Part shown: in pieces, positions 26,010 to 35,767 of the stretch
How the letters are laid out: each line of letters starts with the position of its first letter
How positions within the stretch are numbered: position 1 is the first letter of the stretch
Assembly (NCBI GenBank): GCA_017537175.1
Contig: JAFYLH010000026.1
Location: forward strand, 1-64,000
From: Clostridia bacterium
Lineage (GTDB): Bacteria > Bacillota > Clostridia > Oscillospirales > CAG-272
Direction of reading: 5' to 3'
Length of the DNA stretch: 64,000 nucleotides
Made by a program: the position numbers and the translations under genes
The notes under the pieces: generated by a model
Database searches by the model: none
The model's input: the letters and a program-made list of their open reading frames with translations, nothing else
Told to the model about the DNA's origin: nothing

Positions 26010-27191
26010 ATGAAAAGATTAGGATTGTATTTACATTTCCCCTTCTGTAAGAATAAATGTGCATACTGTGACTTTTATTCGGTGGTAGGGTATGATAAAG
26101 TAGAAAAATATATGGATGCGCTGATGCTTCAGTGCGAGGATTATTCTGTTTCCTGCGAGCCCTATGCAATAGACAGTATATTCCTTGGCGGCGGCACACC
26201 TACAATAGTTCCCCAAAAGCAGATGTGTGACCTTGTGGACTGTATATATGACAATTTCAATGTTACCGTGGATGCAGAGGTAACCATTGAGGCAAATCCC
26301 GCAACCGTGACACAGGGACAGCTTAAGAGCTATGTCAAGGCGGGCATCAACCGTCTCAGCATCGGTGCCCAGTCTGCCTGCAACAATGAGCTTAAGGCAC
26401 TCAGCCGTATACACACCTTTGAGGAGTTTGAGCATACCTTCAAAATGGCGCGTAAGGCAGGCTTTAAGAATATAAATATTGACCTTATGTACGGCATTCC
26501 CGAGCAGACTATGGAGTCCTTCAAAAAGAGTCTCAAGGAGATCGTTTCGTTGGATGCCGAGCATATATCCCTGTATAATCTTAAGATAGAGGATTCCACC
26601 CCCTTTGGTGCTATCCGCGATTCACTTCCTTTGCCGGACGAGGATGTGGAGTTTGCAATGTACGAGTATGCTATCGATTACCTTACCCGCAAGGGCTATG
26701 TTCAGTATGAGATCAGCAACTTTGCAAAGAAGGGCTATGAATGTAAGCATAATATGAAGTACTGGACCTGTCAGGAATATCTGGGTCTGGGTACTGCGGC
26801 ACACTCTTATTTCCGTAACACCCGTTTCTCCTTTATCAAGGATATAGACAGCTTTGTGGCGGCTATAGAGGATCCGGATAACGGCAATGTTATAACCGAC
26901 GAAAACTATACCATTTCACCAAGCGAAAGGGTAGGAGAGTATATAATGCTCAGCCTTCGTCTTAACAGGGGCATCAATATAAACGAGTTCAAGCGTCTGT
27001 TTGATATGGATTTTGAAAAGATGTTTGAGGATCTGCTCCCTGCATATGTGGGCAGCGGCTTTATGGATAAGACGGCTGTGGGTTATGCCTTTACTCCAAA
27101 GGGAATGTATGTTTCCAACTATATTCTTTCCTCTATGCTGGAGTTTTCCTCCGAGATAGATAAGAATATCGCTAACGGAAAAGACAAATAA
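26010..27191 (+). CDS. hemW: Radical SAM heme chaperone HemW
   Basis: 393 residues from ATG at 26010, which follows GTGAGGAT; in-frame starts at 25992 and 25995 lie inside lepA. The radical SAM cluster CKNKCAYCDF (Cys 13, 17, 20) is followed by GGGTPT and the HemW C-terminal domain. The CNLCxxC-type cysteine of oxygen-independent HemN is absent, supporting HemW, which transfers heme to membrane or respiratory proteins. The gene is co-transcribed with lepA and ends at a terminator. Confidence 0.93.
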   Translation: MKRLGLYLHFPFCKNKCAYCDFYSVVGYDKVEKYMDALMLQCEDYSVSCEPYAIDSIFLGGGTPTIVPQKQMCDLVDCIYDNFNVTVDAEVTIEANPATVTQGQLKSYVKAGINRLSIGAQSACNNELKALSRIHTFEEFEHTFKMARKAGFKNINIDLMYGIPEQTMESFKKSLKEIVSLDAEHISLYNLKIEDSTPFGAIRDSLPLPDEDVEFAMYEYAIDYLTRKGYVQYEISNFAKKGYECKHNMKYWTCQEYLGLGTAAHSYFRNTRFSFIKDIDSFVAAIEDPDNGNVITDENYTISPSERVGEYIMLSLRLNRGININEFKRLFDMDFEKMFEDLLPAYVGSGFMDKTAVGYAFTPKGMYVSNYILSSMLEFSSEIDKNIANGKDK

Positions 27192-27203
27192 AGCTTATAA
27201 CCG

Positions 27204-27233
27204 AGGAATAGCTGCATGACAGCTATTCCTTTT
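27204..27233 (+). terminator. Intrinsic terminator of lepA-hemW
   Basis: AGGAATAGCTG / CAGCTATTCCT with loop CATGA, followed by TTTT. Confidence 0.88.
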
Positions 27234-27265
27234 GGATAGATGATTATGAGATACGGAGACAAAAG

Positions 27266-28786
27266 ATGAAAAAACTGCTTAGATTTTTTCTGAACAGAAG
27301 ATTTATCGTTATACTCCTTCTTTTGGTTCAGATAGTTATCCTTGGCGGAGTTATCCTTGGCAGAGCAGGCAAGGTGATCCCTTTCCTTGAAGTGCTGAGT
27401 GTTATTATGGTGCTCTATGTGGTAAACCGCAGGGATAATCCCGCATATAAGATAGCTTGGATAATACTGATGCTTGCTGTACCCGTTTTTGGCGGACTAT
27501 TGTATATAATTATTACATGGCAAACAAGGCTTGGATCATTCCGTAAGCGTATCAAAGAGTACGAGGATCACGCAAGACAGTATATCCCAATAGATCCTGA
27601 GGTGGTACAACGCTTCAATGCCGCAATACCCGGTCATCTGCCGCAGGTAAATTATCTTACCCGATTTGGCCGTTTTCCTATGTATGACGGCTCTACAACC
27701 GAATATTTTTCTCCCGGTGAGAAGTTTTTGCCCGTATATCTGGACGAGCTTGAAAAAGCGGAAAAATATATCTTTATAGAGTATTTTATTATAGATAACG
27801 ATGACGGAATGTGGCTTGAGATCCTTGATATTCTTGAACGCAAGGTAAAAGAGGGTGTCGAGGTAAGAGTTATGTACGACGATGTGGGCTGTGCAGGTAC
27901 AGTTCCCGCTGTGTACAAAAAGCAATTGCGTGCAAAGGGCATCAAGGTAACTGTTTTTAACCCCTTTGTTCCGCTTATGTCATCTGTACAGAACAACCGT
28001 AACCACCGTAAAATAACGGTTATAGACGGCAAGGTGGCGTTTACCGGCGGCTTGAATCTTGCAGATGAGTATATAAACAAAAAGCAAAGATTCGGTTATT
28101 GGCTTGATTGTGCCATTATGGTCAAGGGTGATGCTGTCAAGAGCTTTTGTACCATATTTCTTGAGCTTTGGAATGCCTATAACAAGACCAAGGAGAATTT
28201 TCAGCCTTATCTTGATCCGGTCAGCCCGTGCCCGAATGGAGACGGATATGTTATTCCTTATTCCGACGCGCCCACAGATGACGAAAATGTTTGTGAGCAT
28301 GTTTATATGCAGATAATCAACAATGCAAAGCATTATGTATATATAGAGACCCCCTATTTTATTGTTGACCATTCTATGCTTTCGGCATTTATACTTGCAG
28401 CAAAAAGCGGAGTGGATATCCGTATTATAACTCCCGCAATTCCCGATAAAAAGCTTGTGCATATGACGACGCGTTCATATTATAAGGCACTTGTAACGGC
28501 AGGGGTCAGGGTATATGAATATACTCCGGGATTTGTTCATTCAAAAATAGTTGTTTCGGACGATGACACCGCAACCGTTGGCTCGGCAAACTTTGATTTC
28601 CGCAGTCTGTATCTTAATTATGAGTGCGGTGAGCTGATCTTTGATTCATCGGTGATAGGTGTGATCAAGCAGGATTTTCTTGACACATTGGAGCATTGCC
28701 GCGAGATAAAGGCAGAGGATATCAAACGAAATATATTTGTCCGTATAGGACAGAGCTTACTGAGAATAATTGCACCTTTGTTATAA
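27266..28786 (+). CDS. cls: Cardiolipin synthase
   Basis: 506 residues: two N-terminal membrane helices (about 12-32 and 40-85), then two phospholipase D domains with HKD motifs HRKITVIDG (about 246) and HSKIVVSDD (about 423). It condenses two phosphatidylglycerol molecules to cardiolipin at the membrane. The length and domain layout are those of Firmicute Cls. It is monocistronic; the next gene has its own promoter. Confidence 0.96.
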   Translation: MKKLLRFFLNRRFIVILLLLVQIVILGGVILGRAGKVIPFLEVLSVIMVLYVVNRRDNPAYKIAWIILMLAVPVFGGLLYIIITWQTRLGSFRKRIKEYEDHARQYIPIDPEVVQRFNAAIPGHLPQVNYLTRFGRFPMYDGSTTEYFSPGEKFLPVYLDELEKAEKYIFIEYFIIDNDDGMWLEILDILERKVKEGVEVRVMYDDVGCAGTVPAVYKKQLRAKGIKVTVFNPFVPLMSSVQNNRNHRKITVIDGKVAFTGGLNLADEYINKKQRFGYWLDCAIMVKGDAVKSFCTIFLELWNAYNKTKENFQPYLDPVSPCPNGDGYVIPYSDAPTDDENVCEHVYMQIINNAKHYVYIETPYFIVDHSMLSAFILAAKSGVDIRIITPAIPDKKLVHMTTRSYYKALVTAGVRVYEYTPGFVHSKIVVSDDDTATVGSANFDFRSLYLNYECGELIFDSSVIGVIKQDFLDTLEHCREIKAEDIKRNIFVRIGQSLLRIIAPLL

Positions 28787-28831
28787 ATTTAACAAACTTA
28801 CGGTTTTGTCATAATTATTTCGGTTTTTATC

Positions 28832-28860
28832 TTTACAGTATCATAAAAGTATGTTAAAAT
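28832..28860 (+). promoter_or_regulatory. Promoter of phosphatase-MutS operon
   Basis: TTTACA (28832-28837), a 17-bp spacer and TAAAAT (28855-28860), 24 bp before the start codon of the PHP phosphatase. Confidence 0.7.
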
Positions 28861-28883
28861 ATAGTTGAGAGGAGTGGATCCCT

Positions 28884-29564
28884 ATGATAGTTGATATGCA
28901 TTCACATATACTGCCGGGTGCTGACCACGGGTCGGATTCGGTAGAGAGTTCTGTCGCTATGGTAAAGCGTGCCCTTGAGGCAGGTGTTACGGCTATCCAC
29001 TTAAGCTCTCATTTTTATCATCACAGCGATACGGTCGAGGATTTTCTTCAGCGCAGACAAAAGGCTTATGACAAGCTTATGGCTGCTCTTGATGAGGATA
29101 TAAAGTCAAAGATAACCTTTGTGTTGGGTGCAGAGGTTACTCTTGAGGTAGACTTAAAGGACGAGCCCCGCTTAAGGGAGCTGTGTATCGGAGAGACCGA
29201 TAATATACTTATAGAAATGCCTAATATGAAATGGACCGACTGGACCTTCAATGCGCTCTATGATATGAGCGCAAGGCATAATGTAAGACCTCTTATAGCC
29301 CATGTTGACCGTTATGATGAAAAGCAATGTAAAAAGCTGTACGAATACGGATATAACTGTCAGCTCAATGCTTCGGCATTCAGAGGGCTTATGAGCCGTC
29401 ACAAGGCAATGAAACTGCTTATGGAAGGCAATGCCCATGTTATAGGCAGCGATGTCCACGGCAAAGAGGCTAAGGAATACGACAATTACGAAAAGGCGCT
29501 CAAATGCATTTCACCCTTCAAGGATGAGCTGATGGAATATGCCGCAGAGCTGTTGGGGTTATAA
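28884..29564 (+). CDS. CpsB/CapC-type protein tyrosine phosphatase (PHP fold)
   Basis: 226 residues. The PHP metal motif DMHSHILPGADHG is at the N terminus, a conserved Glu follows in LGAEVTL, then HVDRY, and GSDVHG is near the C terminus. These are the residues of the manganese-dependent tyrosine phosphatases CpsB, CapC and YwqE, which dephosphorylate the BY-kinase that controls capsule export. No BY-kinase gene is adjacent; instead the gene is coupled (TAATG) to two MutS-like ATPase genes, so the natural substrate may differ. Confidence 0.88.
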   Translation: MIVDMHSHILPGADHGSDSVESSVAMVKRALEAGVTAIHLSSHFYHHSDTVEDFLQRRQKAYDKLMAALDEDIKSKITFVLGAEVTLEVDLKDEPRLRELCIGETDNILIEMPNMKWTDWTFNALYDMSARHNVRPLIAHVDRYDEKQCKKLYEYGYNCQLNASAFRGLMSRHKAMKLLMEGNAHVIGSDVHGKEAKEYDNYEKALKCISPFKDELMEYAAELLGL

Positions 29565-30976
29565 TGGAGCATATCAGTATAATTTATTCGTTACCCACAG
29601 GCACGGCTCATATCCCATACACTACCTTTGAGGATATAAAAATGACGGGTATTCTCCCCGCAAATGTGCTCGAGCTTATGCAGGAGCTGCCCTCCAAGGA
29701 TGATATCAGGCTCCGTCAGGAGACATTTAGGTATCTTACCGAGCAGGGAACAGCGGAGCTGGAGAGCCTGTCAGTGCAGCTCTATGAGCTGTCGGAGCTG
29801 TACTGTGCTTACGATAGTGCGGCGAACGATGCAGTAAAGAAATATATCTTTGCCGCAATTCTCTATAGACAGTACCGTTTTTATAAGAGTTCGGCTGAGC
29901 TTACCCTGAAAGAAGGCTTTTTTGAAGGCTACAGAAGGCATTTTGAACAGCTTTATGATGAGGGTGTGGCATCCGAGGTAAAAAGGGTATATGACAGCCT
30001 TGTAACAAGTATAAATATAGGTATTAAAGAAGACTCGCTTACGCTTAAGGCCGCAGAAGGCAAGGGCTATATCACCGATATTTGCCATCATGCCACCGAA
30101 ATGGGTATAGAGCTTGTTGACAGCGGATTTTCCCAAAAGGAGCTTGGTGCCGATATTGCTTTAGCTCTTGAAGGGCTTTTTGCCCGTGAGTGGAACGAGC
30201 TTTCCTCTCACTATGAAAAAAACAAGACTTTGCTTGACAGAGATCTTCTTGATTATATCGATCAGTTTGACTTTTATATATACAATACAAAATTAGCACT
30301 TGAATATACCGCTCATTGCATACCGTTATGCTATGCGCACTACGGTGAGGATATCTCGATTGTCGAGGGGTATGATATAACCCTTATGGCAAAAAAGTGC
30401 TATGACATAATTCCAAACGATATAAGCTTTACCGCAGATGAATCTGTATACTTCCTTGCGGGAGCAAACGGAGGCGGTAAGACCACATATTTGCGTACTG
30501 TGGGTGTGTGTGTTATAATGTCCCTGTGGGGATGTCCCGTACCTGCAAGACACGCACGAGTGTGCGCTCTTGATTCTGTTCAGACCCATTTCCCGCGGGA
30601 TGAGCGCTTTGAGCTTGAGGGCAGATTACTTGACGAGCAAAACCGTGTGGATAGGATACTTTCGGATATGGGAGAGCGCAGTCTCATTCTCTTAAACGAG
30701 ACCTATGCCACCACAAATGAAGAAAAGGCATCGGCTATGACCTGTGAGCTGGCAGCACGGCTCAAGACGGAGGGTCAGCTTGCGGTTTATGTTACCCATC
30801 AGAAAAAGGCGCAGGAGACAGATATTCCTATGCTTACCTGTATAGTTGACGAGGGTGAGGGTACGCGCACCTATAAAATAAAGCCGCTTAAGGCTTCTGT
30901 TCGTTCCCATGCCGAGGACATACTGAAAAAATATTCGCTGTCAAGAGCCGATCTTGAAGAAAGGTTCGGTATATGA
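29564..30976 (+). CDS. MutS-family ATPase A (divergent)
   Basis: 470 residues. The N-terminal 290 residues look like the helical core and lever domains of MutS; the mismatch-recognition domain is absent. The C-terminal ATPase has Walker A GANGGGKTTYLRT (about 300) and a Walker B-like LILLNETYATT (about 376-386) in which the usual Asp of DE is Asn. A phenylalanine/arginine-rich segment before it (THFPRDERFELEG) replaces the usual MutS signature loop. No nuclease (Smr) domain is seen. It starts within the phosphatase stop and its own stop overlaps the next start (ATGA). Probably works as a heterodimer with product B; role unknown, possibly DNA-structure binding. Confidence 0.85.
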   Translation: MEHISIIYSLPTGTAHIPYTTFEDIKMTGILPANVLELMQELPSKDDIRLRQETFRYLTEQGTAELESLSVQLYELSELYCAYDSAANDAVKKYIFAAILYRQYRFYKSSAELTLKEGFFEGYRRHFEQLYDEGVASEVKRVYDSLVTSINIGIKEDSLTLKAAEGKGYITDICHHATEMGIELVDSGFSQKELGADIALALEGLFAREWNELSSHYEKNKTLLDRDLLDYIDQFDFYIYNTKLALEYTAHCIPLCYAHYGEDISIVEGYDITLMAKKCYDIIPNDISFTADESVYFLAGANGGGKTTYLRTVGVCVIMSLWGCPVPARHARVCALDSVQTHFPRDERFELEGRLLDEQNRVDRILSDMGERSLILLNETYATTNEEKASAMTCELAARLKTEGQLAVYVTHQKKAQETDIPMLTCIVDEGEGTRTYKIKPLKASVRSHAEDILKKYSLSRADLEERFGI

Positions 30977-32418
30977 AGCACAGTATATTATATAAGATAC
31001 CCGAGCATACCGAGGGAGGCTCTCTTATATACGATCTGTCTGTAGACAGGTGTATAGCCAACATTTCGTCCGATACCCGAAAAAACGAGTATTTCTGTCA
31101 TGTTGTATCAAGCCCCCTCAAAAACGCCGAAAACATCCTTTACCGCAGAGCCATACTTGAGGATCTTTGCGAAAACAAAGGACTTTTGGCAGAGCTTAAA
31201 ACACTTTTCAGCCGTTACGATAAGCTTAAGGCAGATTGGCTTGAGCTTAAGGGAACGGGGGAGCGGGTGTCGGCAGACCGAGGCTCGGAGGCAATGCTTG
31301 ATTATATCTATTCCTCCCTTAAGGTCACGGCTCTTTTCCCAAAGACCATAATTTCCTTCTTTTCTTCAATAGCAGAGGTGTTTGACGGCTACTCTGTAAG
31401 CTCGGAGGGACTTTTATCTCTTCGCGACTATGCAAGGGAGCTGCTTGAAAACAAGTCCTTAAAGGAGATAGAGACCATAGCCTCTCACTTTGCCTACAAC
31501 AGTCCCGAGGACTATGATTTTGAGCTGGTGTGCAGTATCGGAGATTCGCTAAGCTGTATATCCGCCGAGATTTCTTCGGTCAGGGAAAGAGAAAAGAAGA
31601 AAAATCCCCTGCTTTCTATCCTAACAAAGAAAAAGAAGACAGAGGGCGAAGCTAATATAACATCTCCCGAGGCAAGAGCATATTCTCTTGAAATACTTGG
31701 CGAGGCGATGTACCGTACCGATCGGATGCTGTCCGAGATAACAGATTCTGTATACGACAGCTTCTACGGACTTTCCCGCGAGCTTGACTTTTATGAGATA
31801 GCTCTTAAGTATGCCGACTTTCTTATGCAAAGCGGTAAGTCTTACTGCTATCCCGGGCTTGGGGCAGAGGCGGTTAAGGTAAGCGGACTTTATGATCTGT
31901 TCCTGTTGACCGAGGACAAATGTGAGGTATACCCCAATGATGCAGACTTTACAGGCTACACGGGTGTGCTTATCCGAGGCAAAAACAATACCGGTAAGAC
32001 CACATTTCTTCGCTCTGTTGCCATAGCACAGCTTTTCGCTCAGGCAGGACTGCCCATAGCGGCAAGTCAGGCAGAGCTACCTGTATACGGCGGCATATAT
32101 ACTCACTTTTCCAGTGCTGAGGAGGAGTTCACCCGGGGTGATATCTCTGGCAGATTTGAGGGTGAGGTCAAGGCTATAGCCGGGATAATGGATAAGCTCC
32201 AAAGGGGCAGCCTTGTGATACTCAACGAGACCTTCCAGACCACAGCCTATGACGAGGGAAGCGTTGCTATTGAGGGAATACTCAGAGCTTTGAATGCTTT
32301 AGGCTGTCAGTATATATTCGTAACCCATCTGACACAGCTTTTTGATATGTTGGGTGAGGATACGGCAAAATTAGAAAGTGCAAACGGAGACACTCCGTTT
32401 ACAATAAAAAAATTATAA
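30973..32418 (+). CDS. MutS-family ATPase B (divergent partner)
   Basis: 481 residues. It shares the plan of ATPase A: a helical N-terminal region with a Lys-rich insertion near 218, Walker A GKNNTGKTTFLRS (about 336) and LVILNETFQTT (about 414-424), again with Asn for the Walker B Asp. Two paralogues of similar length made from overlapping genes suggest an obligate heterodimer, as for eukaryotic MSH pairs. There is no mismatch-binding domain. Just 12 bp downstream the first SLH-SGNH gene begins, so the surface gene may be co-transcribed. Confidence 0.85.
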   Translation: MKHSILYKIPEHTEGGSLIYDLSVDRCIANISSDTRKNEYFCHVVSSPLKNAENILYRRAILEDLCENKGLLAELKTLFSRYDKLKADWLELKGTGERVSADRGSEAMLDYIYSSLKVTALFPKTIISFFSSIAEVFDGYSVSSEGLLSLRDYARELLENKSLKEIETIASHFAYNSPEDYDFELVCSIGDSLSCISAEISSVREREKKKNPLLSILTKKKKTEGEANITSPEARAYSLEILGEAMYRTDRMLSEITDSVYDSFYGLSRELDFYEIALKYADFLMQSGKSYCYPGLGAEAVKVSGLYDLFLLTEDKCEVYPNDADFTGYTGVLIRGKNNTGKTTFLRSVAIAQLFAQAGLPIAASQAELPVYGGIYTHFSSAEEEFTRGDISGRFEGEVKAIAGIMDKLQRGSLVILNETFQTTAYDEGSVAIEGILRALNALGCQYIFVTHLTQLFDMLGEDTAKLESANGDTPFTIKKL

Positions 32419-32430
32419 GGAGATAAGAAC

Positions 32431-34035
32431 ATGAAGAGATTAGTTTGTTTCTTATTAACAATGATCATGCTTGTTGGTATGATCCCCGCAGCGGCAATTG
32501 CAGAGGACGGCGGTCTTGCATTTACCGATGTTCAGGAAAAGCATTGGTTCTATGATGCAGTTAAGTACTGCGTAGACAAGGGTTATATTGCAGGTATGGA
32601 TGAGACCACATTTGCACCCAACAAGAACCTTACAAGAGCACAGTTCGTTACCATTCTTGCTAAGTTTGACGGTGTTGACCTTACTCAGTATGAGAATAAG
32701 GACGCAGGCTTTGAGGATGTAAAGACCTCTCATTGGTACAACGAGGTTGTATGCTGGGCGGTAGAGAACAGCATTACCAGCGGCCTTAGTGCAACTGCGT
32801 TTGGCCCCAATGCTGATGTAACCAGAGCACAGCTCGCAAGATTCTTCTACGTTTATACCGAGAAGACCGGCAGCCTTACCAACGGTGCCGATATTTCTGA
32901 GTATCCCGATGCAGCAAAGGTTGCAGACTGGGCAAAGGCTCCTATCGAATGGGCAGTAGCAGCAGGTCTTATCTCCGGCGTTAAGAAGGACGGTGTAAAC
33001 TATCTTGATCCTAACGGCAAGGCTACAAGAGCACAGGCAGCTGTTATGTTTATGAACTACGATCAGATGGAGACAGAGATCGTATATCCCGACTATGACG
33101 GTCGTATCGTATTCTGGGGCGACTCTCTCACCCAGGGTATCCTTACAGGCTTTAACGATGTAGTAGAGGTTCCTTATCCCGAAAGAATAGGCGAGCTTCT
33201 TAACTGTGAGGTTAAGAACTACGGTATCGGTTCCGAGATGGCTTATCAGATCGCAGGCCGTCAGGGTGGTCTTCCTTGCTATGCATATGCAACCGAAAGT
33301 GAGCCCTTCGTAATCCCCGCAGATACCACACCTGTTGAGATCTGTATCTACAATGAGTTTGTTGACGAGATGTATTCTACCACTAACTTTATAGGTATCG
33401 GTAATCAGGGTCTCTTCCAGGGTATCAACCCCATCACCGTAGGCGGTGTTGAAGGTGAGATCAAGTGGGTTACAGGCTCCAACTATACCTTTACCCGTCT
33501 TGAGGCAGGCGAAGAGGTTACACTTACCGAGATGACCCTCATCGAGACCTTCGGTATGAAGGACAAGAAAGAAGATGACATCGTTGTTATCTGGATCGGT
33601 CACAATGATGTTCCCGCACCCGAGGATACCGAAAAGTTTGATGAGATCATCGGCTATATCGACGCTATGATCGAGTACGCAGGTACTGAGAAGTATGTTG
33701 TTATGGGTCTTATGGCAGAGCGTTACTGCCCCGGCTATGCTGAGATCAACGCAGCTATCAAGGCTCATATGGACGAGAAGGGTGTTGGCGAAAAGTTCCT
33801 TGACATCCGTACCTACCTTGCAGATCCCGCACATCTTGACAGACTCGGCATCGAGCCTAACCAGGGTGACAATACCATGGACCTTGAGTATATGGAAAAG
33901 GGCTGGATCCCCGAATCTCTCCAGGCAGAGAAGCAGTCTATCCAGGGTTACTCTCTCCACCTTAACCAGATGGGTTATAACCTTGTTGCAGAGAAGCTTG
34001 CACAGACCTTTATGGAGCTTGGTTATCTTGACTAA
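32431..34035 (+). CDS. SLH-SGNH hydrolase 1
   Basis: 534 residues: signal peptide (about 1-24), three SLH repeats (about 27-210) and an SGNH/GDSL hydrolase domain. Block I WGDSLTQG (Ser near 232), block II YGIGSE, block III GHND and block V HLNQMGY are present; the Asp three residues before the His is replaced (YSLH). An extra domain of about 120 residues is inserted between blocks II and III. Such enzymes remove acyl groups from polysaccharides or lipids; here probably at the cell wall. RBS AAGGAGAT. First of four related genes. Confidence 0.9.
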   Translation: MKRLVCFLLTMIMLVGMIPAAAIAEDGGLAFTDVQEKHWFYDAVKYCVDKGYIAGMDETTFAPNKNLTRAQFVTILAKFDGVDLTQYENKDAGFEDVKTSHWYNEVVCWAVENSITSGLSATAFGPNADVTRAQLARFFYVYTEKTGSLTNGADISEYPDAAKVADWAKAPIEWAVAAGLISGVKKDGVNYLDPNGKATRAQAAVMFMNYDQMETEIVYPDYDGRIVFWGDSLTQGILTGFNDVVEVPYPERIGELLNCEVKNYGIGSEMAYQIAGRQGGLPCYAYATESEPFVIPADTTPVEICIYNEFVDEMYSTTNFIGIGNQGLFQGINPITVGGVEGEIKWVTGSNYTFTRLEAGEEVTLTEMTLIETFGMKDKKEDDIVVIWIGHNDVPAPEDTEKFDEIIGYIDAMIEYAGTEKYVVMGLMAERYCPGYAEINAAIKAHMDEKGVGEKFLDIRTYLADPAHLDRLGIEPNQGDNTMDLEYMEKGWIPESLQAEKQSIQGYSLHLNQMGYNLVAEKLAQTFMELGYLD

Positions 34036-34044
34036 TTAAATAAT

Positions 34045-34076
34045 AACAAAAAGGCGGATTTTCCGCCTTTTTTGTT
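34045..34076 (+). terminator. Intrinsic terminator
   Basis: AACAAAAAGGCGG / CCGCCTTTTTTGTT, with a T-run inside the 3' arm. Confidence 0.88.
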
Positions 34077-34103
34077 GCTTTTATATCGCTTTTATGATAG
34101 AAT
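34075..34103 (+). promoter_or_regulatory. Putative promoter of SLH-SGNH gene 2
   Basis: TTGCTT (34075-34080), 17 bp, TAGAAT (34098-34103), 28 bp before the start codon. Confidence 0.5.
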
Positions 34104-34130
34104 TAAACTATCAAATACAAGGAGAGACCT

Positions 34131-35666
34131 ATGAGAAAATTTATCTCTTTATTACTTATCTTAACAATGCTTATTCCTATGAGCATATTTGCAGTTGAGG
34201 AAGGTGACCTTTTATTTACCGATGTCAAGGAAAGCCATTGGTTCTATGATTCGGTAAAATACTGTGTGGAAAAGGGTTATATCAAGGGTATGGATGAAAC
34301 CACATTCGCACCTAACTCCAACCTTACAAGAGCACAGTTTGTTACTATTCTCGCTAAGCTCGACGGTGTTGATCTTACACAGTACGATACAACAGAATCC
34401 GGCTTTACGGATGTAAAGACCTCTCATTGGTACAACGAGGTGGTATGTTGGGCGGTAGAGCAGGGCATTACCAGCGGTCTTTCTGAGACTGAGTTTGGTC
34501 CCAATGCGGATGTAACCAGAGCACAGCTTGCGAGATTTTTCTATGTATATACAGAGAAGAAGGGAACAGTCAGCGGCTCTGCTGATATTTCCGAATATCC
34601 CGATGCCTCAAAGGTTCCTGATTGGGCAAAGACACCGGTAGAATGGGCGGTAGCAGCCGGTCTTATCTCGGGTGTTAAGAAGGACGGTGTAAACTACCTT
34701 GACCCTAACGGTAAGGCTACAAGAGCACAGGCGGCAAGAATGTTTATGCAGTATGACAGCCTTACTCCGGTCGAATACAAGGGACGCATAGTCTGCTGGG
34801 GTGACTCTGTGACACAGGGCATCTTTACAGGCTTTGAGGATGTAGCCGAGGTTCCTTATCCCGAAAGAGTGGGCGAGATTCTCGGTGTAGAAAGCCTTAA
34901 CTATGGTATCGGCGGTGAGATAGGACAGCAGATAGCCTGCCGTCAGGGCGGTATACCCTTTTATGCTTACGCAAGCGAGTCTATGCCCTTTACCATTCCT
35001 GCGGACAGAACCCCTGCTGTGATCGACCTTGTATTAAACGAGGACGGTGACCCTGCCGAGATAGGTAACAACTATATATATTCCGCAGTTAACCCTATGC
35101 GCATAGCAGGTGTGTGGGGAGAGCTTTCTAAGGTTGAGGATGCAAACATCTATCACTTTACCCGCCTTGAGGAGGGTGAGGAGGTAACCTTGACCGAGCT
35201 TACACAGGTTGAGACCTTTGCTATGACAGATAAGCGGGAGGACGATATAACAGTCCTCTGGATTTGCCATAACGATATTTATCCCGCAGCGGCTCTGCCC
35301 GATCTGCTCCAGACCCTTGATGCTATGATAGCAGCCTGTCCCAGTGACGAATATGTGGTATTGGGTCTTATGGGTGAGAGATATGTAAGAGACTATGCCG
35401 CACTTAACGCAGGAATCAAGGCTCACCTTGAGGAGCTGGGCGTCGGTGAGAAATTCCTTGATGTAAGAAGCTATCTTGCAGATCCCGTACATCTTACCAA
35501 CTTAGGTATTACACCTAACGAGCGCGATCTCTACTTTATGTCAAACGGCTGGATCCCCGCGTCTCTTCAGGCAGAGGACGAGCTTCACTTAAACCAGCAG
35601 GGCTATGATCTCTTGGCACAGTATGTTGCGGATAAGATCATAGAGCTGGGATATTTGACTAATTAA
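34131..35666 (+). CDS. SLH-SGNH hydrolase 2
   Basis: 511 residues with signal peptide, three SLH repeats very similar to those of hydrolase 1, and an SGNH domain. Block I is WGDSVTQG, block III reads CHND, and block V is intact as DELHLNQQG with both catalytic Asp and His. It therefore looks the most complete catalytically of the four. RBS AAGGAGAG. It lies between two terminator-like hairpins and is probably monocistronic. Function inferred: wall-attached esterase acting on an acylated glycan or wall polymer. Confidence 0.9.
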   Translation: MRKFISLLLILTMLIPMSIFAVEEGDLLFTDVKESHWFYDSVKYCVEKGYIKGMDETTFAPNSNLTRAQFVTILAKLDGVDLTQYDTTESGFTDVKTSHWYNEVVCWAVEQGITSGLSETEFGPNADVTRAQLARFFYVYTEKKGTVSGSADISEYPDASKVPDWAKTPVEWAVAAGLISGVKKDGVNYLDPNGKATRAQAARMFMQYDSLTPVEYKGRIVCWGDSVTQGIFTGFEDVAEVPYPERVGEILGVESLNYGIGGEIGQQIACRQGGIPFYAYASESMPFTIPADRTPAVIDLVLNEDGDPAEIGNNYIYSAVNPMRIAGVWGELSKVEDANIYHFTRLEEGEEVTLTELTQVETFAMTDKREDDITVLWICHNDIYPAAALPDLLQTLDAMIAACPSDEYVVLGLMGERYVRDYAALNAGIKAHLEELGVGEKFLDVRSYLADPVHLTNLGITPNERDLYFMSNGWIPASLQAEDELHLNQQGYDLLAQYVADKIIELGYLTN

Positions 35667-35672
35667 TTGTAG

Positions 35673-35725
35673 GGCAGGGGCTTGCTCCTGCCGAATTAAG
35701 GAAGAAAACCGCCAAAGCGGTTTTC
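35673..35725. repeat. Two intergenic palindromes
   Basis: GGCAGG..CCTGCC (35673-35692), preceded by GTAG as in many Firmicute intergenic palindromes, and GAAAACCGC-CAAA-GCGGTTTTC (35704-35725). The second may act as a weak terminator. Confidence 0.6.
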
Positions 35726-35767
35726 AGCAATAATTATTCATTATTCATTAAATATGGAGAACAGCAT

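Noticed and set aside
28884-32418. Complete DNA mismatch repair operon
   Set aside because: No mutL, no mismatch-recognition domain, altered Walker B; only distant MutS-family ATPases are present.
32455-33960. Long minus-strand ORF opposite SLH-SGNH gene 1 (and similar ones at 38381-39748 and 21446-22546)
   Set aside because: They are antisense to clear SLH proteins, rich in Cys, Ile and Leu with no domain or ribosome site; explained by codon bias of the sense genes.
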